This document shows positions 44,968 to 53,835 of a stretch of 64,000 bases of DNA, in pieces. Position 1 is the first letter of the stretch. Every line of letters starts with the position of its first letter. Location: NCBI GenBank assembly GCA_021774795.1, contig JAJFIR010000053.1, positions 124,001-188,000 on the forward strand, given 5' to 3'. Below the pieces are notes generated by a model. The model did no database searches, had not been told where the DNA came from, and was given only the letters and a program-made list of their open reading frames with translations. This DNA comes from Emcibacteraceae bacterium. Lineage in GTDB: Bacteria > Pseudomonadota > Alphaproteobacteria > Sphingomonadales > Emcibacteraceae. The translations under genes and the position numbers were made by a program.

Positions 44968-45351
44968 ATGGGAAAATACAAATATTTCCGCATTTTCCAG
45001 CAGTTTTTCCTGATTGCTTTTCTGGGCCTTGCCGTCCTCGGTGCCAATCAACCCGCCTTGGCAAATAAACTCACTGCAACCACAGTTCTTGGCTGGGATA
45101 AAGATACAGAATCATTATACGTTACCACCTCCATATTGATGGCGGCGATTGTCTCGGCCAATAATGACCTGAAACAATCCCATTGCATCAATGACTGGTA
45201 TTTTGGCGATAAAACGCTACGCGAAAAGCGGATACAGGAAATACGGGCGTTGTTTAAGCAATATTCGGCAAAGCACCCCAGCGTTATCATCCTTGCCGCC
45301 CTTGAACGACAATGCGGCAAGCTTGTTTATACAAAAAAGGCGGGGGAATAG
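44968..45351 (+). CDS. Unknown 127-aa periplasmic protein with a C-terminal cysteine pair
   Basis: Starting at MGKYKYFRIFQQFFLIAFLG, it has a signal peptide ending ALANK. The mature part carries C in QSHCINDWYFGDK and C in ALERQCGKL, probably one disulfide. The layout is reminiscent of Rap1a/Tai-type immunity proteins, but similarity is too weak to name it. A perfect inverted repeat ends four bases before the start, and the next gene starts 3 bp after its stop. Confidence 0.62.
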   Translation: MGKYKYFRIFQQFFLIAFLGLAVLGANQPALANKLTATTVLGWDKDTESLYVTTSILMAAIVSANNDLKQSHCINDWYFGDKTLREKRIQEIRALFKQYSAKHPSVIILAALERQCGKLVYTKKAGE

Positions 45352-45354
45352 GAT

Positions 45355-45969
45355 ATGTGGTTTATCTTCTCAGCCATTATGGTTCTCGCCCTTTGCGTTG
45401 TTTCACAGGCATTTAAACCATTGCCTGTGTTAAATAATTTGAAATTTATGACGGTTATTTTGACCGTATTTTTTACATTTTCTGCACCAACTCAAGCGGC
45501 GAATTTACAAACAATATTGAACTCACAGATCATACAGGCTGCAAAGCATGACTCGTCTTTAACCAGAATGGAAAAGCTGTTTGAGAGGCGTTGTGAAATG
45601 ATTGAAAAATATCTTGGCTATAGAGATAACCCGATGGGCCATGCCATGAAATATTCCTGTCAAGAACCTCAAATTGGAATTGCATTTTATGCAGGGCCGG
45701 ATTTGGGAGATTATCCACCTGCGCGAATTGAAAGGGTGTTTTTAGACAGAATTGGTGATGAAGGATTAAAGGCGAAAGTGTTTACTGACTTGAACCATAA
45801 GAAAGGCAGCAGTGTAATTTTCTTTATTAACGGGGAAACTTACTTAAAGGACTCTGTAAATCCGGTTAAGGCACTTGAACAAGTGAAATATTTAGTTGCG
45901 GAAGCGAAGTTAATTTTTATATCCAGACACCAAGTTGATGTGTGGCCTCAAGAAAAAATTATTAACTAA
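45355..45969 (+). CDS. Unknown 204-aa membrane-anchored/secreted protein
   Basis: Two N-terminal hydrophobic stretches (residues 1-19 and about 30-48, the latter ending APTQAAN) suggest a membrane anchor or double signal. The rest has RRCEMIEKYLGYRDNPMG and a CQEPQIGIAFYAGPD stretch with two Cys, then KGSSVIFFINGETYLKDSV. It is co-transcribed with the 127-aa gene and converges on the acidic 212-aa gene, overlapping it by 8 bp. No family recognised. Confidence 0.62.
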   Translation: MWFIFSAIMVLALCVVSQAFKPLPVLNNLKFMTVILTVFFTFSAPTQAANLQTILNSQIIQAAKHDSSLTRMEKLFERRCEMIEKYLGYRDNPMGHAMKYSCQEPQIGIAFYAGPDLGDYPPARIERVFLDRIGDEGLKAKVFTDLNHKKGSSVIFFINGETYLKDSVNPVKALEQVKYLVAEAKLIFISRHQVDVWPQEKIIN

Positions 45970-46600
45970 AATCAATCGGCCTACCGAATGCTGAAATAAT
46001 ATCATTTTGCAATTCAGAATCTTCCGTTAATCCTGCATTATTATCGGCATCATCATTTAAATTTCTATTTTCATTATTTTGCGCCAATTCATCCACATTT
46101 TGAGCCTGACTGTCCGCTCTGCGTTTATCCAGCCATTCTTTAAAATCTGGATTGGCGTAAATATCAGCAGGATCAATAGTCCCGTTTGCAATGCCTTCAT
46201 TAATGGCATCGGCTATCGCTTTGCGGCGTTCTTCTGGGTCTTGAATTTTCATGATTTCATTATAAACATCAGGGTCAAGGTATTCTGCGGCCATATTTTC
46301 CGCAAAATCTTCACCATATTTTCCAACCATCATATTTTCGAAATCAGGAAGCGACATTTCCGTGATCATGTTCATCAAAATCATATCTTCAATGGAGCGT
46401 TTGGAATTCTTCTTTTCAGCATTGATATTATTGATACGACCAGAACCGTTAATATTTAAACCGCCAATGGCTGTATCATCGGATTCCGACATAAGCGCAC
46501 CGATGAAATAATTGGCGCGAACTTGATTCAAGGTTTCCCCTGTTACTTCTTTGCGGCAATTATCAAAGCAATTCGTAAGATCGTTTTTCTCGAAACTCAT
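45962..46600 (-). CDS. Unknown 212-aa acidic protein
   Basis: Starts MSFEKNDLTNCFDNCRKEV behind GGGGGCGTA. It is very acidic and Asn/Asp-rich, with helical middle segments (EDMILMNMITEMSLPDFENMM and LDPDVYNEIMKIQDPEERRKAIADA) and a disordered tail rich in NENRNLNDDADNN. An acidic disordered tail can act as a secretion or translocation signal, which is only a guess. No known domain recognised. Confidence 0.62.
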   Translation of the reverse strand: MSFEKNDLTNCFDNCRKEVTGETLNQVRANYFIGALMSESDDTAIGGLNINGSGRINNINAEKKNSKRSIEDMILMNMITEMSLPDFENMMVGKYGEDFAENMAAEYLDPDVYNEIMKIQDPEERRKAIADAINEGIANGTIDPADIYANPDFKEWLDKRRADSQAQNVDELAQNNENRNLNDDADNNAGLTEDSELQNDIISAFGRPIDFS

Positions 46601-46604
46601 TACG

Positions 46605-46698
46605 CCCCCGTCTGAAAATTATCAGGGGCCTGACGAGCCTCAAAATCGCGGTTTGCTAGAACAAACCAAAGGTCACAATCAAGTCTCTTGATTGTGAC
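46605..46698. repeat. Three consecutive inverted repeats upstream of the acidic-protein gene
   Basis: The largest, at 46672-46698, has perfect 12-bp arms GTCACAATCAAG and CTTGATTGTGAC with a 3-nt spacer. At 46650-46667 lie GGTTTG-N6-CAAACC, and at 46605-46628 an imperfect CCCC...CTGA/TCAG...GGGG hairpin. They fill the divergent space between the acidic gene (leftward) and the 120-aa gene (rightward). The 46601-46999 gap holds no other gene; a further CCCTAT-N5-ATAGGG palindrome is at about 46882-46898. An origin, nick region or double operator is possible. Confidence 0.6.
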
Positions 46699-46999
46699 AC
46701 TGCTTAATCTTTTCATGGAAATTCGCCCCAATGTCCCACCATCCCAAGTTTTTTCAACCGATTTATTCACATAAATATTATATGAATAATGTCTTAAAAT
46801 TCCCTTAATATCATAAGCTCAGAGCAAAGGAAAAGTGGGTTTTATGGTATGTTTTTTTGAGTGAGAAAATGAGCAATAAAGCCCTATTATATATAGGGTT
46901 ATGGCAGCATTTATTTGCGTTAATCTTCATAAAGTCTTAAAATTGAATATGTACACTTAAAGGGCTGTAAAAAGCTTCAAATAACGAAAGAAACGGGTT

Positions 47000-47362
47000 A
47001 TGGGACAGCTAAAAATGAAGTTCGAAAATGATTTTCCAAATCGTCAAACGATTGACCGGAAAAGCGGCGCGTATTTGGTTTTCAATGGAATAGAAACAGC
47101 GTATCGCGGTTTGCATAAGTTTTGCTTTTACTTAGACGGTGAGAAGATGGATTTCCTCGCTCTTATAAAGAGTACCTACGACAAAAATAATAAAGAAACA
47201 GAAATTGACTGGAAGTTTTTTCAGGTTCAAATCCCCCCACACTTGGAGGGACGGGAAGAAGAGATTAACCAAATGATTAAACAGGCTTTGGAAGCCCACG
47301 GACTTTGCTACGACAGAGAACAATATGAAAGGGTGGAAGCTAATTTTCATCATCCCAAATAG
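47000..47362 (+). CDS. Unknown 120-aa protein upstream of the glycine-zipper protein
   Basis: Starts MGQLKMKFENDFPNRQTID. It reads as a compact mixed alpha/beta protein with FQVQIPPHLEGREEEINQMIKQALEAHGLCYDREQYERV at the C-terminal half. It ends 12 bp before the 536-aa gene, so it may act as its chaperone or immunity partner; that idea rests on order and size only. Confidence 0.65.
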   Translation: MGQLKMKFENDFPNRQTIDRKSGAYLVFNGIETAYRGLHKFCFYLDGEKMDFLALIKSTYDKNNKETEIDWKFFQVQIPPHLEGREEEINQMIKQALEAHGLCYDREQYERVEANFHHPK

Positions 47363-47374
47363 TAAAACTTAGGT

Positions 47375-48985
47375 GTGTGTTTGCGTTTAGAAGAAATAGT
47401 AAAAGCGTTAGAAGAAAATAACGAAGAGGTCAGAAATGGGGGACATCCATTTACCGTGGCGCAGTTACGTGATTTTACCCGTCAGCTTTCTGTATCAACG
47501 CCAGATACCGCAGGGTTAACACTTCTCTATAGCGGCGGTTTGCAACCAGATGGCAAGGGCAGCATGGTTTCTCTGGACGACAAAGGTCTGTTTTCCTTTC
47601 AAGTGGCCAATAAAATGGCCGATGCCAACCCTAACATTGGGATTGTCGACAACACATCATCCATGAAATTGCTTAAACATGAAGAATTCTATACTGCACT
47701 AGTAAATACATCCGAGAGTGGCATTCTGACGAGACAACAAATTGTATTTGGTTCGTCAACAAATGGCATACGTAATCCAGATGGGTTGGTGGATGATATA
47801 TCCAAACGCTTTATCGCTGAAAATACAGGAAAACCCGTTGTGATGTTAACCCCGTTTGCGAGAGCAGATAGTGTCTATGCTCAAAGTGAACTGCCTCATA
47901 TTCTTAACCAAAAAGGCGGCGAAGTTGAAAGTTTGCCACGCAGCATATTTCAGGACATTCATAATTCTAATACATTCGGCCCCGAAGGGTCGCGTCTGGC
48001 CATTGCCGCGCTTTCCGCAGAGCAAGCGGCCAATCTCAAATATTCCTATGATGAAAAGGGTAATTTGTTAGGGGTGGATGCATCAGAATTCTGGCGTGAG
48101 AAAATGAGTGCGCCTGATAGCAATATCAAGCTGGAAGGCAATATCATAGTTGCACAGTCGGAATTAATGGAAAATTTAACGGTGACTCAAAAATCCGAAC
48201 TTGCAAAAGGCGCGCAAATTCTTGATGAAGTACTGCCGGATAAACCTGATTTAAGTTTTCTTCGCAATCTTGGTAAAAATGGCGGACTAATAACGGGGCC
48301 AGCCATAAGTGGACTTGTGGCCACCTTCGCATTGGCAACGGGAAGCTCGGAAGCAGAGGCCGCAGAGATATTCTATGAAGGGGCAGTGCCTTATGGTGAA
48401 ACACAAATTGATTTGTATGAAGGTGATTCAGAATCTGCCGAACGATCTGCAACCATTGAAACCGTATCAAACGGGGCTTCATTTGGCGGGGCAATGGCTG
48501 GGGCTGCAATCGGCACAATGATATTGCCAGGAATTGGAACGGTTATCGGCGCAGCCGCTTTCGGAATTGCAAGCGGCATTACATCAGGCTACCTCACCGG
48601 ACTGGTCTATGATAATTACGAAACCATTAAACAATACCATACGCAGGTTAATGATGAAGTCGCCGCATTCTTCGGCGAAACCATAGGTGATACGAAAACC
48701 ATGTTGGCATCATGGTTTGACGATGAACTGGATATATCTACAGCATTAGAAAAATTGCCAAGTGCCGTAACGCCGGATATGCCGCCCGAAGTTGCAGCTT
48801 TGATAGAAGTTAAATCTTCGACAGAGTTATTTGAAAAACAGTTCGATGAATTAGAAGAAACGGGGAGTTTGTCGGAGGTATCAAAATATCTCGACAAAAT
48901 GCAGGACACTCCCGCTCCACAAATCTCTGCACCACAGGACACAAATCAGCAAAGCACCTATGAAACGGCACTGGCTTTTAAGTAA
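47375..48985 (+). CDS. Unknown 536-aa protein with a glycine-zipper membrane segment
   Basis: The N-terminal part (to about residue 280) is soluble with LTLLYSGGLQPDGKGSMVSL, KPVVMLTPFARADSV and FGPEGSRLAIAALSAEQAA. Residues about 365-410 form a glycine-zipper hydrophobic region (GASFGGAMAGAAIGTMILPG then GTVIGAAAFGIASGITSG), and before it a short helix GPAISGLVATFALATG. Such hairpins occur in pore-forming effectors and membrane-inserting toxins, but no catalytic site is seen. The start is GTG at 47375 or TTG at 47381. It lies beside IetAS on the other strand. Confidence 0.7.
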   Translation: MCLRLEEIVKALEENNEEVRNGGHPFTVAQLRDFTRQLSVSTPDTAGLTLLYSGGLQPDGKGSMVSLDDKGLFSFQVANKMADANPNIGIVDNTSSMKLLKHEEFYTALVNTSESGILTRQQIVFGSSTNGIRNPDGLVDDISKRFIAENTGKPVVMLTPFARADSVYAQSELPHILNQKGGEVESLPRSIFQDIHNSNTFGPEGSRLAIAALSAEQAANLKYSYDEKGNLLGVDASEFWREKMSAPDSNIKLEGNIIVAQSELMENLTVTQKSELAKGAQILDEVLPDKPDLSFLRNLGKNGGLITGPAISGLVATFALATGSSEAEAAEIFYEGAVPYGETQIDLYEGDSESAERSATIETVSNGASFGGAMAGAAIGTMILPGIGTVIGAAAFGIASGITSGYLTGLVYDNYETIKQYHTQVNDEVAAFFGETIGDTKTMLASWFDDELDISTALEKLPSAVTPDMPPEVAALIEVKSSTELFEKQFDELEETGSLSEVSKYLDKMQDTPAPQISAPQDTNQQSTYETALAFK

Positions 48986-49230
48986 GCAGTGAAGGAGCGT
49001 AATCAACAATGAGCATGTGGCGGACACAGTAGCTATTGTCAGACAATTTTTATCAATAAGAGTTTTTGCGCTTACGCAAGATGTGCGTGTAGTACACGCA
49101 TCTTTAAGAGCTGCGAAAACTACGTTTTCTTGACAAGGGAAACCCGCTGCGCGTTTCCCGTTGCATCCCATCCGGCTAAGACTAATCTTAAACGTGTCTT
49201 CCTGATTTCACTGAGTTGCATGTTTTATTT
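48986..49230. repeat. Two strong hairpins between the glycine-zipper gene and ietS
   Basis: At 49084-49100 a perfect 8-bp palindrome TGCGTGTA-G-TACACGCA is flanked by AAGAT and ATCTT. At about 49137-49159, GGGAAAC-N9-GTTTCCC forms another perfect hairpin. Neither has a T-run. They may act as bidirectional transcription ends between convergent genes, or as remnants of a recombination or origin site. Confidence 0.5.
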
Positions 49231-51897
49231 TCATGTTTCAATCTCAATTGGGACTTTAATTTCTGATGCTATTTTCACAGGATTGTAAATATCTACATTT
49301 ATACCTACGTGTTGCTCAGGAGTTGTAATTGAAACAATCAAAGAATACCGTCCTTTTTTATTGGCTTTTCCTAGGTGTGCTCTTTCTCTCCACCAACCAA
49401 TTACAGGAGAAATAGCAATTAAATTAGAATCAGCCAAATCAACTGCCGAACCTTTCCAAATATCAGAGTGTATAGAACCTTTATCTCTATTTTGTGAACC
49501 AAGCACCCAGTAATCTGAAGGGCTTTGAGTACCAGGTTTTCCTGCATTTTCTTCTCTGGTCTTTGTATTGATTCTGTCAACAAACTCCTTTTTCTTTTCT
49601 CCGGGAGAGTTTAAATCAAATCTTAAAGCATGCGATGCGTAGCGGTATCGATCTTTCCAACCAATTTCTCCCGGCCCCGGTTCTACAAAGTAAGAAAGCG
49701 TTATTCGCATCTCTACATCAACTTCCTGAAGGTTTTCTAAAATTTCTTTAGGCCAAGGTAAGTTGTATAAATGCATATCTTTTGTTTTTGAGTTTTCAAA
49801 AGGCTGAATCTCCGCCTCGGCAATAAGAGTTAGGCTGTTGGACGCACAGTAAATGGCTCTTTCTAAGTTTGGAACACCATACCCGCATGCTCTAAGCACA
49901 TTTTTCAACTCGGTTTTATTATCATTTTGTGCAAACTGTTCTTTTAATGCCTGCGGCCATTCTGCAGAATGGATCATTAATGCTCTAATTGTTTCCGGCC
50001 AATAATCAGGGTACTGAATCTGTATCTGTGCCGCAAAATTAGCAGCCTGTGCCGCAGCAGCACTTGTCATGTTAAACGGATATAAAGATTCTTCTTGGGG
50101 TTTATAAGAAGTAGAAACTAAAGACAAGTCATTGCACTCTGTAGCAAACTCATTTGTATCTATCGCTATGTTACCACCTTCAAAAACAATTTCTGGCTTT
50201 ATCGGCCATTTATTGTTTTCCCAAGTTAAAGACGTTGTAGAAAAGGGAGAAATTTCTCCTACATTAGCCAATGCAGAATAACTATTGAGTGTTGGGTCTG
50301 TAATATCAGTTAGCTCTGTAAATGCTCCTACAGTTATGGCATTCCAAGATTGCGCTGGGTCATGTATAGAGTCTGTCATAAGTGAATCTGGGTAATTGGT
50401 AATTTGATTTGTATCTGTGATATTTCCTGCGGCCAATATGAATAAGCGCTTTTCTTCTTCTTCAGCACCAGACGTAATTTGATCTATCGCTGCAGACCAC
50501 GATGATGGACGCCCCCTATCCCGAGTATCATCAGAGGAAACTGGCATACAAGTTATTCTCTTTCTATCTTTAGCTTGTAATTCTGCTCGACTTATAGCTT
50601 GTTTTGTAATGTACCCATAGAGCTCTACTTTGTTGTGACCCTCTGGTGGTAGGATTTTTACAGACTCTAGAATATGACCTAAATTAATTGCATCGCTGCC
50701 TTCTAGCTTTGATTTCAAATCCCCGTAAGCTACTAACCCCGCCATTAATGTACCGTGACTGTGATGATCATCGCTGCCCCACTTAGGGTCGAATGTTTGG
50801 CAATCTTTATCTGACAATACTAGATTAAGTAGTGGGTGACCGTTGTTAATGCCAGTATCCAAAATACAAACAGATACGTTTGAACTGTTATCTACTGATA
50901 CGCGCCTCAGCAAATCATCGACCCATTTACTTTGTTCTGCGGGGTTTTGAGACAGCAAAAATTCTGCCGTAGTTTTTGCTCTACGATATTCTGCTATATC
51001 ATCGGAGTTTTTTGTAATATCGCTTAATTGGTCTTTTGAAGCATAGATAACCTTAACGATTCTCTCTGGAAACTTTATATACCCTACTTTGCTTTCTATA
51101 TTTTGCGATTGCAATAACACATCAAACTTATTGATTACCTCGTCACTATCTCCACGCAACCAAACTTCACACCACTCTTGAGTAATAGAGGGAATTAAAT
51201 TCTTGTTATCCGTCCAAAAAGAGTCAACAAGCAAAGCCTTTTTTAATTCTTCAACTCCATTTAGAAGATCATTGTTCTTTGGTACCCGTTCTATTGGAGT
51301 ATTATATTTATTAGGTTCACCTATATGCTGCTGTGCTTCGTTAAAAAAACCTTCTTGTTTTGTAGTTGTTATATATACAACCAAATCATCGCCGTCTTCC
51401 TTAACACCAGATTTTCCAATCTTCATCGTTGCTCTAATATTTTCAAACTCAGGAAATTGAGGTAATTTAAAATAAGCCCCTTTATCCTCATTAAGATAAG
51501 CATCAATTTTTTTGACTAGCCAATTTTTTTTATCATTAGGAATATATGCTGTAATGTATTTTGTTACTGTTTCACTTCCATCATTTTGTTCGGCTTTTTC
51601 TTCTCTGACATTGCACAGCCGGATTCCTTGGCCTAAATCTTCCAAACTTTTTATTTTAATGTCAAAATCAGGAGAGCTTTGAAACTCTATATATGTTCCC
51701 GTCCGTTCCGAATGGGTTGCAACTTTCTCGCTTTCACTTTCTTCCCATGCGTCCTCAAGCTTCTTCCTAATAAGCGCACCATGCTGCCCCCTTGGTCTTT
51801 TAGGGTAATGAGATTCACCACCACCTGATTTGCTTGTCGTGAAACCGATGCTATCTGCGGGTTTTGATATTCGAATATGCGGTAATTTGCTTTCCAT
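49231..51897 (-). CDS. ietS: IetS-like subtilisin-family serine protease
   Basis: An 888-aa S8 protease without a signal peptide. The catalytic triad is Asp347 in VCILDTGINNGHP, His381 in HHSHGTLMAGLVA and Ser611 in FNMTSAAAAQAA; oxyanion Asn491 is in ILAAGN. A ~330-aa N-terminal extension and a C-terminal beta-like region flank the domain. With the adjacent AAA ATPase it matches IetAS, known as a toxin-antitoxin-like stability/incompatibility module of pTiC58 and reported as an antiviral system. The genes are 2 bp apart. It acts in the cytoplasm. Confidence 0.87.
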   Translation of the reverse strand: MESKLPHIRISKPADSIGFTTSKSGGGESHYPKRPRGQHGALIRKKLEDAWEESESEKVATHSERTGTYIEFQSSPDFDIKIKSLEDLGQGIRLCNVREEKAEQNDGSETVTKYITAYIPNDKKNWLVKKIDAYLNEDKGAYFKLPQFPEFENIRATMKIGKSGVKEDGDDLVVYITTTKQEGFFNEAQQHIGEPNKYNTPIERVPKNNDLLNGVEELKKALLVDSFWTDNKNLIPSITQEWCEVWLRGDSDEVINKFDVLLQSQNIESKVGYIKFPERIVKVIYASKDQLSDITKNSDDIAEYRRAKTTAEFLLSQNPAEQSKWVDDLLRRVSVDNSSNVSVCILDTGINNGHPLLNLVLSDKDCQTFDPKWGSDDHHSHGTLMAGLVAYGDLKSKLEGSDAINLGHILESVKILPPEGHNKVELYGYITKQAISRAELQAKDRKRITCMPVSSDDTRDRGRPSSWSAAIDQITSGAEEEEKRLFILAAGNITDTNQITNYPDSLMTDSIHDPAQSWNAITVGAFTELTDITDPTLNSYSALANVGEISPFSTTSLTWENNKWPIKPEIVFEGGNIAIDTNEFATECNDLSLVSTSYKPQEESLYPFNMTSAAAAQAANFAAQIQIQYPDYWPETIRALMIHSAEWPQALKEQFAQNDNKTELKNVLRACGYGVPNLERAIYCASNSLTLIAEAEIQPFENSKTKDMHLYNLPWPKEILENLQEVDVEMRITLSYFVEPGPGEIGWKDRYRYASHALRFDLNSPGEKKKEFVDRINTKTREENAGKPGTQSPSDYWVLGSQNRDKGSIHSDIWKGSAVDLADSNLIAISPVIGWWRERAHLGKANKKGRYSLIVSITTPEQHVGINVDIYNPVKIASEIKVPIEIET

Positions 51898-51899
51898 CC

Positions 51900-52868
51900 T
51901 TAGCTATTCATTCCTCTATGCGCATTATTTCGATTACTAATCATCGCACAAAGGTCTGAAGCACTAACTTTCTTCTTATTAGATAATATTGCGTTTTTAA
52001 TCGCATCATTGCAGGCAAGAGCTAATTCTGCATGGCTAAGGTGTGAGCTTTTTTCTAAAACAATTTTCCAACCGAAACGAGTAGATTTAAAACTTCCCAA
52101 TACATTATCTATCAGTTGTTGTTTTTCTTTATCTGTAGGGTTTTTGTAATATAAAACATCATCAAAACGTCTGAATAGCGCTTTATCTAGGAGTTGAGGA
52201 TTATTTGTTGCAGCAATAACAATGCTATCGGATATATCTTGTTCTATGAATTGCAAAAAAGAATTTAAGACGCGGCGCATTTCACCTACATCATTATCTG
52301 AGGCTCTGTCTCCACCAATGGCATCAAACTCATCAAAGAAATAAACACCGTGTTCTTCCTTCATAAAATCAAATATTTGCCTTAACTTGGCGCTGGTTTC
52401 TCCCATAAACTTAGTCATAAGACGGTCAACCTGCACCGTATGCAGGGGTATATGAAGCTCATGAGCCAGCACTTTAGCCGTCATTGTTTTGCCCGTACCG
52501 GGGGGGCCAATTAGAAGGACTTTTCTACGGTGAGATAGGCCATGTGATTTAAGTTTTTCCTGCTGCCTAAACTCATGAATAATTTGGTCTATTCTTGATT
52601 GTAAGTCAGGATTCATTACAAGAACTTGTTTAGATATTCTCGGCTCTTCAGTTAAAACAAGTCCTCTTAAGTCCTTAGGGAAGTTAAGTACACGAGGCCC
52701 GCCTTTTTTTCTCTCCATATCCACAAGGTTACGAAGGTCATGGGCCAATGCAGCATTACCTTTTTTTGCTTCATGTGCAGCAACTTGCAAGGCAATCGTA
52801 TAAAATCTCTCGGGTTCATCATCGAAGTGTGATCGGATCAATGATTTTAACTGCTCTGCTGTAGCCAT
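51900..52868 (-). CDS. ietA: IetA-like AAA ATPase
   Basis: A 322-aa AAA+ protein with an N-terminal helical region, Walker A GPPGTGKTMTAK (121-132), Walker B VYFFDEFDAIG (175-185), sensor-1 AATNNP and an arginine finger-like LFRRFDDVLYYKNP. It is the first gene of a two-gene operon with the subtilase. In the IetAS model the ATPase restrains or regulates the protease. The 52869-53352 gap upstream holds a TATAAT-type -10 near 52916 and no clear gene. Confidence 0.88.
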   Translation of the reverse strand: MATAEQLKSLIRSHFDDEPERFYTIALQVAAHEAKKGNAALAHDLRNLVDMERKKGGPRVLNFPKDLRGLVLTEEPRISKQVLVMNPDLQSRIDQIIHEFRQQEKLKSHGLSHRRKVLLIGPPGTGKTMTAKVLAHELHIPLHTVQVDRLMTKFMGETSAKLRQIFDFMKEEHGVYFFDEFDAIGGDRASDNDVGEMRRVLNSFLQFIEQDISDSIVIAATNNPQLLDKALFRRFDDVLYYKNPTDKEKQQLIDNVLGSFKSTRFGWKIVLEKSSHLSHAELALACNDAIKNAILSNKKKVSASDLCAMISNRNNAHRGMNS

Positions 52869-53352
52869 TTTTATGCTTCCGTATTATTTGGTAGGATGCT
52901 TCCCTACTGACAATTATATGGAATAAATTTTAATTATCCATGCACATATTAATTTTTCTATTTTACTTAATTTTTGAAGCAAAGCTATTTATTAATCTGA
53001 ATAGCTCCAAGATTTATAAACGCCTGCAATTATAAAATGAAACAAAGAGTTAGATAAATTTAACGGTCCGCCCATCCCTCCTAAAAAAGTCGGGTCAGAA
53101 TCTCGTGTATCAAGCCCGAAGGCGGTCTTGACCAAAGGCTTCGATCCTTTGCGCTAAAAAAGACTTAGGGCCAGCCCATCAGCGCACTCCATAAAAACCA
53201 GACGCATAGATTATTTCGTAATCGGTTCCCCCTAAAGGTTTCCCCCAATTACGAAGATAATCTTGCGCAGTTTTTTCTTCCATTTGCACACCCGTTTTCG
53301 CCAAACGGCAAGGTTGCAGACGCAACCCCTTGTTTATTTGAAAGGTAGAAAA

Positions 53353-53835
53353 ATGACCCCTTATGACGCAGCAAAAATACTTGGCCTTAGCGGAGAAATT
53401 ACGCCCGAAATCGCAAAGAAAGCCCATAGACAGGCGTGCAAGAAATATCATCCAGATATTAACCCCGCAGGCGAAGAGATGATGAAACTTGTCAATGAAG
53501 CTTACAGCATTTTACGCGGGTTTAATGGTGATGTGAAAGAACAACAAACCGATTATGGCGAGCAGTTAAACAATGCCCTGAATGCTATTTTAAATCTGCC
53601 TAATCTTTTTATAGAAATCTGCGGCGCGTGGGTTTGGGTATCGGGTGACACAAGAAATCATAAAGAAATTTTAAAAGAAGCAGGCTATAAATGGGCCAAT
53701 AAGAAAAAAGCTTGGTATTACCGCCCCGAGCAATATAGAAGCCGTGGCCGTGGTCAGTCCAGCATGGAAGAAATCCGCGAAAAATACGGCAGTAACAAAC
53801 AGCGGGGTATGGGGTTTCAGAGGATAAATTCCTAA
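53353..53835 (+). CDS. DnaJ-like (J-domain) protein of mobilizable elements
   Basis: A 160-aa protein from the ATG preceded by AAAGGTAG. The J-domain runs from MTPYDAAKILGLSGEI through KKYHPDINPAG (HPD motif) to VNEAYSIL. The C-terminal part WVSGDTRNHKEILKEAGYKWANKKKAWYY is a small domain seen in similar alphaproteobacterial element proteins. It may recruit a Hsp70 to transfer or replication proteins. It is convergent with the relaxase, overlapping by 4 bp. Confidence 0.88.
   Translation: MTPYDAAKILGLSGEITPEIAKKAHRQACKKYHPDINPAGEEMMKLVNEAYSILRGFNGDVKEQQTDYGEQLNNALNAILNLPNLFIEICGAWVWVSGDTRNHKEILKEAGYKWANKKKAWYYRPEQYRSRGRGQSSMEEIREKYGSNKQRGMGFQRINS

Noticed and set aside
52869-53352. Possible gene between ietA and the DnaJ-like gene
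   Set aside because: Frames here are short or antisense to the J-domain gene, with no ribosome binding site or similarity.
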